This document shows, piece by piece, positions 55,553 to 64,000 of a stretch of 64,000 nt of DNA. Where the stretch lies: the NCBI GenBank assembly GCA_015143295.1, contig CM026565.1:11034041-11098040 (forward strand), read 5' to 3'. Position 1 is the stretch's first letter; each line of letters opens with the position of its first letter. Origin of the DNA: Tetracentron sinense (taxonomy: Eukaryota; Streptophyta; Magnoliopsida; Trochodendrales; Trochodendraceae). The notes beneath the pieces are model-generated. The model did not search any database and had not been told where the DNA came from. It saw only the letters and a list, made by a program, of their open reading frames with translations. A program made the position numbers and the translations under genes.

Positions 55553-55796
55553 TCGGACGTGAGAGAAATTCTATTCTGAATAACATCCATCAATACAGCA
55601 TCCAGGCCTCAGACCTTATATTCAAGGCCGTATTTGTCAGATCCAAGAGCTTGTTGGGGCCGATAACATATTCTCAAGATACTACTTGTTTAATTCAGTA
55701 GCTTGTTAGAGCTGATAACATATTCTCAAGATACTGCTTGTTTAACTCGTGTGAGTTCTGCAATTTATGTAGAGTTCCCTCATTTTGTTACCCATG

Positions 55797-55802
55797 AATA
55801 AA
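55797..55802 (+). terminator. AATAAA poly(A) signal candidate after the antisense ORF
   Basis: AATAAA followed by AGATTTTATTTTATTTTGCG lies about 245 bp after the stop codon of the antisense ORF. It fits a plant near-upstream element; motif match only. Confidence 0.35.
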
Positions 55803-55873
55803 AGATTTTATTTTATTTTGCGTCTTGTATTCCTTTTTTTTCTTGTTGATGATTTTCCCTTTATATTTTGAGG

Positions 55874-57297
55874 AATTGGTGTTCTTTTAAAAGAACAGGT
55901 TGAACCCATTTTTAGGCTGCCTACGTACCCATGATAGGATCAAGCCAAACGTAGTTCCAATAGGGGCGATTTTAGACTCGTAATTTACGAGTAGATAGTT
56001 TCCGTTCGTATCTAGGAAGGTTTAGACTTATAATTTGAGAACAAGTAGGTAGTTTCCGTTCATACCTAGGAAGGTTTAGACTTGTAATTTGAGAACAAGT
56101 AGGTAGTTTCCATTCATACCTAGGAAGGTTTAGACTTGTAATTTAGGGGCAAGCCTTTGAAGAATGATGAATCTTTTTAGCTTGTATTCAGGAACCTGTC
56201 AAATTACTCTAATTTTTGCCTAAACCAACTCTTGAAGTGTTAGTTTAGCGAGCTTTTTGTTGCCCTAACTTTGCCTAGACCTTCTTCTTAAAGTTTTGGT
56301 CTAGCGGGCTTTTCTTTTGACTCATTTTTTATCTAAGCCGTCCTTTCAGATTTTCAACTTAGCGAGCCATATTACCCTAACTTTTGCCTAAGCCGTCATT
56401 TCAGATTTTTAACTTAGCGGGTATTTTGGTGCCCTAATTTTTTCCTAGACCATCTTTTGAGATTTTGGTCTAGCGGGCTTTGAGAATCTTACATTAGTCA
56501 GGGGAGATACTCCGTTGTCCGTCCATTGTAATCAGCAGATATGCTTCTGATGATGAAAAGTCCTTCCTTAGAATTGTAGTTTCCTCTTCGTGCATCAGAT
56601 AGCAGTTTTCTTTATTTCACCCATATTGAGGGGTAATAACAATGATTTTATATCCCAGGGGGATGGTGTTCTTTTAGAAGAACTGACTGAACCCAAGTTA
56701 ATATTCTCAGGCTGCTTACGTACCCATTTTGAGAAGGGGCGTTTGGATTCGCATTTTGAGAGCGAATATGTAGTTTTCGTTCATACCTAGGAAGGTTTTG
56801 ACTTCAGCCTTGTATTTGGGGAGCTTTTGAAGCTTTGATTCGTATTTTGATAGCGAATAGATAGTTTCCATTCATACCTAGGAAGGTTTGGACTTTGGTC
56901 TGGTATTCTGGAAACTTTTGAAGCACCGTGAAGCTTTTTAGCTCGTATTCAGGAGCCTGTCAAATAGATTTAATTTTTGCCTAGACTGACTCTTGGAATG
57001 TTAGTCTAGCGAGCTATTTGTTGCCCTAATTTTTGCCTAGACCTTCTTCTTGAAGTTTTGGTCTAGCAGGCTTTTTGTTTTGACTCAATTTTTTTGTCTA
57101 AGCCACCCCTTAGGGTTTTCAACTTAGTGAGTCATTGTCGTTCTAATTTTTGCCTAAGCCAGCCCTTAGGGTTTTCGACTTAGCGAGCATGACTCTAATT
57201 TTTGCCTAAGCTGCCTCTTAGGGTTTTCAACTTAGCGAGTCATTTTGTGCTCTAAATTTTACCTAGACCGTCTTTTAAAGTTTTGGTCTAGCGAGCA
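55874..57297. repeat. Two-level tandem repeats in the Tat 3' region
   Basis: The block consists of two copies, offset by about 786 bp, of the same series. Each starts with GTTCTTTTA.AAGAAC and AGGCTGC.TACGTACCCAT, then 2-3 copies of a ~65-bp unit with TAGTTTCC.TTCATACCTAGG and GAAGGTTT. Then come five to seven copies of a ~60-bp unit containing TTTTTGCCTA(A/G)(A/G)CC and TTAGCGAGC or TCTAGCGGGC. GTTCTTTTAAAAGAAC (55880-55895) is a perfect palindrome. The 66-codon ORF at 56590 is incidental. Confidence 0.75.
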
Positions 57298-57299
57298 TT

Positions 57300-58520
57300 C
57301 CAATTCCTAGGAGTAGTATCGCTTGAGGAATCTTGCATTAGTTGGAGGGATAATTCGCTCTCCATCCATTAAAGTCAACAGGTATGCTCCGTTAGAATAT
57401 ACTTTCTCGATGACACATAACCCTTCCCATTTTGGTTCGAGCTTCCCCTTGGTTCGACGAGTGACGATGATTAGAGTCCTGACCATTAAGACCAAATCTC
57501 CTGTTTTGAAAGACCTTAGTTTTATTTTTTTGTTGAAGGCATTAGTTAGCCATTGTCTATACATCTCTGAACTCTATTGAGCTTGGAGACGACATTCATC
57601 AAGAGTATTGAGCTCTGTAAGACAAACTTTAGCTGAGTCTTCTTTTATGATAGATTGCTGAATTGCCACCCGTAGAGAGGGAATTTGCATTTCAAGGGGG
57701 AGAACTGCTTCACCGTCAAAGACCAGGGAATATAGCGTGACCTGTGTCGGAGTCTGATGAGTAGTTCTGTATGCCCAGAGGGCTTTGAGTAGGTGTTCGT
57801 GCTAGTCCCGTTTGCTTTTATCCACAACTTTCTTAAGGATTTTGCACAAAGTCTTGTTGAAGGCTTTGCGAGACCATTCACGGTTGCACAGTATCGGGTG
57901 GAATGGTTTTCTCAGATACCAAATTTGACATACAACTTGTGTATGGGGTACTTCGAAAAGGTTGCCTGTTATCCGTGATGATGCTTTCTAGAATCCTGAA
58001 CTGATATATGATGTTGGTTCGTATGAAGTCTGCCATTGCATGGTGTTTGACCTCTTTGAGAGCAACGACTTCGGCCCATTTTGAGAAGTAGTCTTTTGCA
58101 GCTAGGATGTATTGATGCCTTAGCAGATGATGGTGGGGTGAATAGTCCTATGACATCCATTCCCATGCCATGAATAGCCATGAACATGTTGTCATGTGGA
58201 GAGGCTTGGGAGCCCGATGTATAAAATCAGCATGAAGCTGATAAACTTTGCATTTTCTTGCATAGTTGAGACAATCAGTGATCATTGTAGGCTAGTAATA
58301 GCCTAATCTTTTCAGCTGCATTTGTAGCTTGAGCCCAGCTTGGTGAGCACCACAGATCCCGACATGAGTTTCTTCCATGGCTTGATCTATTTCATTTGCT
58401 GAGAGGCATCTCATTAAGATACCGTCCAAGGACCTTTTATATAAGGTTTTTTCCGACATCACAAATTTTGTGACCCGTCGACGGACTTCAACGCGTTTGG
58501 CAAGGCATCCAGGCAATCGA
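57300..58520 (-). pseudogene. Tat-type integrase
   Basis: Right to left: 58516-58292 has the zinc-binding region (MRCLSANEIDQAMEETHVGI then CGAHQAGLKLQMQLKRLGYY). The catalytic core is at 58290-57900 (FSKWAEVVALKEV-like text and a TDN motif). The C-terminal domain is at 57564-57307 (KTGDLVLMVRTL, GKLEPKWEGLCVIEKVYSNG, AYLLTLMDGERIIPPTNARF), close to the Tat consensus G-L-P-WEGPY-V. Broken fossil. Confidence 0.8.
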
Positions 58521-58828
58521 CCATGTTGGAGATAATCGATGAAGGGCTGTCGCCAGTCTTCGTCTTTTTATTTGATTATCACAGAACAAACTGTTTCTAG
58601 GAGATCTATCTCTGGAAGGGGGTTGAGAGTTCTTCTTTCCCCTACTATGATAGTCAGCATCCTGTCTGTTGGCAGAGTTAGGGATGTTGCAAGACCGGCC
58701 AAAGCATCGGCTTGATTGTTGAGTCCTCTACGGACATAGAAGAGGTTGCTTCTTGAAATTTGAGCAAGTAGCTGATCTACTCTCTTTTGATAGGGAAGGA
58801 GGCTGACTCTTCATACTGCATATTTGCC

Positions 58829-59086
58829 TCAAACTTGTTTGATGACGGGTTTCGAATCCCCATAGATGGTTAGTTCATCCAACGGAATTTCGAGAGCCAA
58901 TTCAAGACCTACTATTGGGGCTTCATATTCAGCTTCATTATTTGAGCATCCTTCTGTTAGGGTGAATGAATAGGGTAGGATTGCGTTGTTTGGTGTGACA
59001 AAGACAATAGCAACACCTGATTTATTCTCCTTTGGGTTGATGCGTTTGATTCTATCAAGGCTTCTTGAAGCTCCATCAAAGTACAT
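58829..59086 (-). pseudogene. Archaeal-type second RNase H of the Tat element
   Basis: MYFDGASRSLDRIKR, GVAIVFVTPNNAILPYSFTL and NNEAEYEAPIVGLELALEIP, then IYGDSK, match the additional RNase H domain (FDGA-----GAG-V---P-G, NNEAEY-A---GL--A, GDS) found in Tat/Ogre Gypsy elements and not in most other Gypsy lineages. Fossil; the element around it is broken. Confidence 0.85.
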
Positions 59087-59119
59087 CTTTTAGCCTGGTT
59101 TGACCTATACCTGCATAAC

Positions 59120-59885
59120 TTCTTCATCAGGGAGGTCGGTGACCACAGGCGAGTCCGCAGGAACCGGATGTACTGCAAGGAAATCAGCAAGGGCTTGCCC
59201 TTTCATTGCCTTTTGGGGCACGAATTTGATTTCGAATTCAGACAGGAGTACTGCTCATTTTACCATTCTACCTGAGAGAGTGGGGCGGGACATTATGTAT
59301 TTGAGAGGATCGGCTTTGGATATCAGTTTCACCGAATGCTCAAGCATATAATGCCTTAATTTCTTCAGAGCAAAGATGAGAGCCAGACAAACTTTTTCTA
59401 TCGGTGTATATCTGCACTCTACTCCAACCAAAGTCCTGCTTAGATAGTACATAGTGTTTTCTTTTCGTTGGTCATTATGCTGAGCAAGGAGAGCTCTGAG
59501 AGATCCTTCGAGTGCTACTATATAGAGGATAAGTGGCTTTCCTCTGATAGGACCAGTGGGTTGGTGAGATAGGTTTTGATGCTATCGAAGGCATCTTGAC
59601 AAGCCTGATCCCACTGGAACAGCATTCCCTTTTTCATCAGTCGGGAAAATGGTTGGCATCTTCTAGCCAAGTTGGAGATGAATCTTCGGATAGAAGCGAG
59701 TCAACCCTGAAGTCCTTTCAACTCACGCAAATTTCTTGGAGGGGGCATATCGCGAATGACCTTTATCTTAGTAGGGTCAATCTTGATTCCTCTGTGGCGT
59801 AACACAAAACCTATGAATTTCCCAGATGCAACTCCGAAGACACATTTGAGCGAGTTCATTTTGAGCTGATGCTGCCGCAATTTAG
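59120..59885 (-). pseudogene. RT end and first RNase H of the Tat element
   Basis: 59885-59701 encodes LRQHQLKMNSLKCVFGVASG, KFIGFVLRHRGIKIDPTKIK and PPRNLRELKGLQG (RT thumb/connection). At 59452-59255 is MYYLSRTLVGVECRYTPIEK, VCLALIFALKKLRHYML (RNase H). The RT is cut at about 59885 at the junction with Athila DNA. Broken fossil. Confidence 0.8.
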
Positions 59886-59945
59886 TTAGTTCATCGCTTT
59901 CGAGATGAACTAACTTCACCTTCTAGGGTTTCGATGAAACCCTAG
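59884..59945. other. Two perfect hairpins at the Tat-Athila junction
   Basis: AGTTAGTTCATC (59884-59895) pairs with GATGAACTAACT (59904-59915) around an 8-base loop. Seven bases on, CTAGGGTTTC (59923-59932) pairs with GAAACCCTAG (59936-59945) around a 3-base loop. The first starts exactly where Tat RT similarity ends. Confidence 0.7.
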
Positions 59946-60628
59946 CCAAGTATTGTATTCTTGTTTTTATTTCTTGTTCCTTTCTTGTAAACATTCGACT
60001 GCATAATAAAGAGGGTTGCTTCGACAACCGAATTTAATGTCAATAATTATTCTCAATGGTGTTTCTCCTTGTCTTAGGTTTAAGTAAATTGAGTTTGAAA
60101 TCAATCTAAGTTAGTTTCTGTGATCCTAATCATAGATATTGTGCAATGGTGCTTAATGATTAAGTGACTAGATTTTAGGATGCTCTATACCTAGAGAAGA
60201 CAAGTGATACCACAACCCTAGATTAATGTAGATCACTTGTGCTAATCGCAGATAAAGTATACCTTAAATCTAATTACTGAAGATGTTTCTAGATTTGTTG
60301 AGTAGGGACTTGTAGTAGCTCTCACCTTGATGTTTACGAGCTAAGGACTTTAAGTAAATACATGCAATGCAGTATTAGGCTAGAGGTGGATTCCTCTACC
60401 CTAGACTTCTGCCATATATTCATAAACTCGTTTAATTGCTTTCTAGTCTAGATAATTTAGGATAAATTAGTTGTAATTGAAATTAATCAACAATCAACTT
60501 TTCAACCTCTAGTTTAATTTAATTTAGAGTAGATAATAGTTAGACCAACACAATTCTTTGTGGTTCGACCCTTTCACTACTATCCTACATGATTAATACC
60601 AATTGCAAGGTATATAATTGAGCGATCA
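59916..60628 (+). repeat. 5' LTR of the Athila-type element (left end unclear)
   Basis: AT-rich non-coding block ending GTGGTTCGACCC...GAGCGATCA, the typical end of Athila LTRs, immediately before the primer binding site. The left border against the Tat element lies between 59885 and 59950, so the visible LTR is at most about 740 bp, short for Athila. It may be truncated. Confidence 0.65.
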
Positions 60629-60633
60629 ATTTT

Positions 60634-60651
60634 TGGCGCTATTGTCAGGGA
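60634..60651 (+). other. Primer binding site of the Athila-type element
   Basis: TGGCGCTATTGTCAGGGA is close to the Athila consensus TGGCGCCGTTGCCGGGGA, five bases after the LTR end. Confidence 0.8.
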
Positions 60652-61071
60652 TTGCTGGTACGGTCTAGCTATTAGATTTAATAGATTAAATTTAAACTCA
60701 AAAAAAAAAAACTCATTCTTCTTCATTCTTTGTTTTTCAGGAACCTAAAAATTGCAAGAAGCACGTGAAACTAAAGAGGGAACGAAAGCTTACTTTTGAT
60801 TTCTTCCTCAGAAAAAGCATTGTAAGCACTTTTTCATTGTGATTAAGTCTTCATTTGTGTTCTTTTCAAATTGCAATTTAATTGGGGTCTGTCCAACTTA
60901 GAGTTTTCTTCTAGGGTGTATGCACGGTACGAGGTCTAAAAATCCAGAATTATTCCTCATTGACTTGGAAATAGAACGGACTGCTAGGTTCATTAGGGCG
61001 TCGGTCTTATTTAAGAAGCTCAAGCTTCAGCCCATCTTGGAACTAGTTCCAAAGCTTTTCCTTGTTTCGTC

Positions 61072-62440
61072 ATGGCAAAACCTCCCAAGACCCTCAAGGA
61101 ATTTTTTATTCCTACCGCTTACACCTCACCCTCATATATTCAGTTGTTGGACATTGCGGCAACTCATTTTGAGATAAAATCCAGCATTTTAAAAATGTTG
61201 CCCATCTTTTATGGACGTCCAGCTGAAGATCCTTACACACATTTGGGGGACTTCAATGAAATTTGCACAAACTTCAAGCTGTAAAATTTCCCAAACGATG
61301 CCCTCCGATTACGCCTCTTCCCATTCTCGCTTAGAGATAAAGCCAAACAGTGGCTTACATCTCTATAGGCCAATTCTATCACGACATGGGCTGAACTCCA
61401 TAAATATTTTATGAATAAATTCTTCCTTATAGGCCGCAGAAATCAAATCAGAAAAACCATCACAAGTTTTCGGCAACTCGATGGTGAAGCTTTCCATGAG
61501 GCTAGGGAAAGACTAAAGGACATCACACGGATGTGCCCCCACCATGGTATGCCTATATGGCAACTCGTCCAATGTTTCTATGATGGGTTACAAGATCACA
61601 ACAGCCAATTGGTGGATGTCTCGTGTGGGGGGATTTTAATGAATAAAACTGAGGAGGAAGCATAGGAACTGTTTGATCGGTTGAGTGAAAATTCACTCCA
61701 CCATGCCTCAACCAGTCGAATTGAGAGTCAACCATCTACCTCGAACTCAAAGCGAGGTATTTATGAAGTGGGTAACTCCATAGATGTCTCTACCAAAGTA
61801 GATGAGTTAGCTCGTAAACTAGAGCAATTCATGACTGTAGGGTCTATTCACACACCCCCACATTACCCTTCAAATCCCAGTGAGGTGTGTTCCCTATGTG
61901 CAAGCCCTGCACATGCATTCTATGATTACCCTTCAACCCCTCAATATCCGGACTTTGTCGAAGAGCAAGTGAATGCCGCTTATGCCAGACCTGGTAATGA
62001 TCCGTATTCCAATTCTTATAACCCAGGTTGGAGAAATCACCCAAATTTCTTGGTGACAACCATAAGGGAATTCTTTCCTTAATCAGGCCCCAAGACCGGT
62101 CAACTGGTCTTACCCACCTCATCCTAAATACCAACCTCCTCATCCTCAACAGCAATTTCAACACCCTACTCTGCCACCTCAACAAAGAAACTCTTCTTTT
62201 GAGGATAAGGTGTTGCAAACATTGCAAAAATTTCAAAATTCAAACCAAATGCTGCAAAATACCAATAAAGAGAGCACTCAGTTGCTTAACTCCCACTCTC
62301 AGTCCATAAAGAAGCTTGATTCTCAAATGGGACAACTAGCTAACATAGTCTACAAGAGAGCGGAAGGCATGCTTCCGAGTCAACCCATGAATAATCCTAG
62401 AGGAATGACCATGGCTGAATAAGCTGCAAGTGGTGAAACC
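61072..62440 (+). pseudogene. Athila gag region
   Basis: Open stretches carry MAKPPKTLKEFFIPTAYTSP, FEIKSSILKMLPIFYGRPAE, PYTHLGDFNEICTNFKL (61072-61284), then FRQLDGEAFHEARERLKDIT with MCPHHGMPIWQLVQCFYDGL (61411-61665). A C-x2-C-x4-H-like segment (VCSLCASPAHAFYDYP) lies near 61885, and SHSQSIKKLDSQMGQLANIV near 62310. All are standard Athila gag blocks. Broken fossil. Confidence 0.85.
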
Positions 62441-62537
62441 ACCTTTGAGCATGTTCAAGCGGTCACCAAGGAGTGGCAAGGTGGTAGACAATAAGGTGAG
62501 AGAACCTCATGGCTCATAAGAAGAGTCGAATGTAGGA

Positions 62538-63440
62538 TTGAACAATCCTTCAAGTGATGCTCCTTCCACTTCTTCTCCTAAAAATCCTGTTCCTGAGGCA
62601 TCCTACATGCCTAAAGCTCCATATCCTTTTTGTTTGAAAGACCCATCCCCCTTTGGAAAGAGGGGAGCTAAATTAGAAGACATGATGGAGGTCTTTACAC
62701 AAGTGAAAATCAATTTTCCTTTGCTTGATGCAATCAAGCAAGTTTTGGCATATGCCAAATTTTTGAAGGACTTGTGCACTCAAAAGCACAAATCTAGGAC
62801 ACATGTGTCCAAGAAAGTTCTTCTTACTGAGCAGGTGAGGTCCATTCTTCAGCAAACTACACCGCCACAATTCAACGATCCAGGTGTACCCACCATCTCT
62901 TGTGTCATTGGAGAACATTCCATTGATCAGGCACTACTTGATTTAGGGGCAAGTGTCAATTTGCTCCCCTTCTCAGTTTATGAGAAATTGGGCCTTGGTG
63001 AGCTCCAACCCACGTGAGTCACTCTTCAACTAGCTAATAGGTCCATTAAAATGCATCGGGGAGTAATTGAAGATGTTTTAATCAAAGTATAAAAATTCTA
63101 TTTTCTGGTAGACTTCTTGGTTCTTGATATGAAACCTGTTCCTAACCCTAAAAGACAAATTCTCGTCATCCTCGGTCGTCTATTCTTGGCTACTGCCAAT
63201 GCGTGTATCAATTGTCAGACCGGAGTGATGGATATTTCTTTTGGAAACATAAAAGTCCACCTCAACTTCTTCACTACCTCCCAACCCCCTTCAGATGAGG
63301 ATTATTTTCTAATTGACTCAATTGATGAAATGGTTGAGGATTCACTTCCTTATTCTTTGTTAGTCGATCCTATTGAGGCTTGTTTGGCCTACTTCAACCA
63401 AGATGACTATGATATTGAGGACTCCATAAGAGATGTTAAC
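62538..63440 (+). pseudogene. Athila protease region
   Basis: YAKFLKDLCTQKHKS, VLLTEQVRSILQ, then PTISCVIGEHSIDQALLDLG and ASVNLLPFSVYEKLGLGEL show the aspartic-protease domain in its Athila context, followed at 63117-63300 by LATANACINCQTGVMDISFG and N-IKVHLNFF. Broken fossil. Confidence 0.8.
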
Positions 63441-63452
63441 TGACTCCTTGAT

Positions 63453-64000
63453 TTGACTCTTCTCATGGACTCTCCTCCATGGAGACCTCGCTCGGAACCT
63501 CTACTTATCACTTTAGGCAGCCCTTCCATTCCATCCTTAGAGGCCCCACCTACTCTTGAGCTTAAGCCATTCCCGGCTTCGCTCAAATATACTTTCCTAG
63601 GATTAAATGAGACTCTCCCGGTTATCATTGCTTCCGATCTATCTAAGGAGCAAGAGACTCAGTTAATGGAAGTGCTCAAAGAGCACAAAGGAGCTATAGG
63701 ATGGACCATTGCTGATTTAAAGGGTATCAACCCTTTTGTGTTCATGCACCGTATTCATCGTGAAGATGATGCCAAAACATCTCGTGAAGCACAAAGAAGA
63801 TTGAACCCTAACATGAAGGAGGTGGTCATGAAGGAAGTTGTCAAACTATTAGATGCGGGTGTTATATACCCATCTCAGATAGTAAATGGGTAAGCCTCAC
63901 TCAAGTGGTACCAAAAAAATCTGGTATCACCGTTGTTTCAAACTCGGATGGTGAATTAGTTCCCACGCGCACAACCACGGGTTGGCGTGTTTGTATTGAC
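63453..64000 (+). pseudogene. Athila reverse transcriptase, N-terminal part (cut by window end)
   Basis: LKPFPASLKYTFLGLNETLP, VLKEHKGAIGWTIADLKGIN and RRLNPNMKEVVMKEVVKLLD are followed by VVPKKSGITVVSNSDGELVP and TRTTTGWRVCID at the right edge, the start of Athila RT. Fossil; the remainder is outside. Confidence 0.85.

Larger units (their letters stand above)
53470..59885 (-). mobile_element. Tat/Ogre-type Gypsy element, 3' part, minus strand
   Basis: Right to left: RT end (59885-59700), RNase H (59452-59255), a second, archaeal-type RNase H (59086-58829), integrase zinc finger, core and C-terminus (58520-57300), a repeat-rich 3' region (57290-55860), an ORF on the opposite strand (55004-55552) and an LTR-like hairpin array (53470-54982). 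A second RNase H and a long 3' region with tandem repeats and an antisense ORF are features described for the Tat lineage. The 5' half is absent; the element is broken many times and is cut at about 59885 by the Athila element. Confidence 0.75.
59916..64000 (+). mobile_element. Athila-type Gypsy element, 5' part, running off the window
   Basis: LTR end, primer binding site, leader (60652-61070), gag (61072-62440), protease (62538-63440) and the RT start (63453-64000) follow in order. The rest lies beyond the window, so TSDs and LTR age cannot be read. The visible part has several breaks. It interrupts the Tat element, so it is the younger of the two. Confidence 0.85.

Overview
This is nuclear DNA from a seed plant, probably a dicot with a fairly large genome. 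It is AT-rich, has GT-AG introns and carries Copia and Gypsy retroelements, L1-type LINEs, hAT, Mutator-like and CACTA DNA transposons. I cannot name the species.

The only convincing host gene lies on the minus strand. Its first four exons (49112-49213, 1822-1960, 1633-1703, 704-789) encode the N-terminal 132 residues of a protein like MANNAN SYNTHESIS-RELATED (MSR). MSR proteins are GT106/O-fucosyltransferase-like Golgi membrane proteins involved in glucomannan synthesis. The remaining exons lie beyond the left edge. Intron 1 runs from 1961 to 49111, about 47 kb, and is almost entirely transposable elements; its exons still read without a break.

Intron 1 from left to right: a LINE scrap and a palindromic MITE (2.5-3.1 kb). 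A 3.4-kb solo LTR (family A, minus) split by a 2.6-kb solo LTR (family B, plus) (3597-9570). A minus-strand LINE (9.7-11.2 kb). AT-rich sequence with a 552-bp duplication (11.2-13.8 kb). A plus-strand LINE interrupted by a hAT-type element and a second LINE (13.8-17.1 kb). Then a much-invaded chromovirus-like Gypsy element on the minus strand (17.4-45.9 kb). Nested in it are a family-B solo LTR (19272-35491), inside that a large SIRE-like Copia element (19445-33087), and inside that a family-A solo LTR (25331-28095). Also in the Gypsy span are a MITE, another family-A solo LTR (38531-41743) and a hAT transposase fragment. A minus-strand LINE (46.0-48.7 kb) completes the intron.

Right of the gene are its 5' UTR and promoter (49.2-49.6 kb), low-complexity sequence, Copia LTR scraps (50.5-51.1 kb) and a minus-strand CACTA TNP2 transposase fragment (51.9-53.0 kb). 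Next comes a minus-strand Tat/Ogre-type Gypsy element (53.5-59.9 kb), whose left end is a 1.5-kb array of consecutive hairpins next to an antisense ORF. A plus-strand Athila-type Gypsy element starts near 59.9 kb and runs off the right edge.

The observations most worth following are the 47-kb first intron, the hairpin array, a promoter-like palindrome cluster in the Copia LTR that recurs before its downstream ORF, and five large solo LTRs with clear or near-clear target-site duplications. All LTR elements are broken and are treated as fossils.
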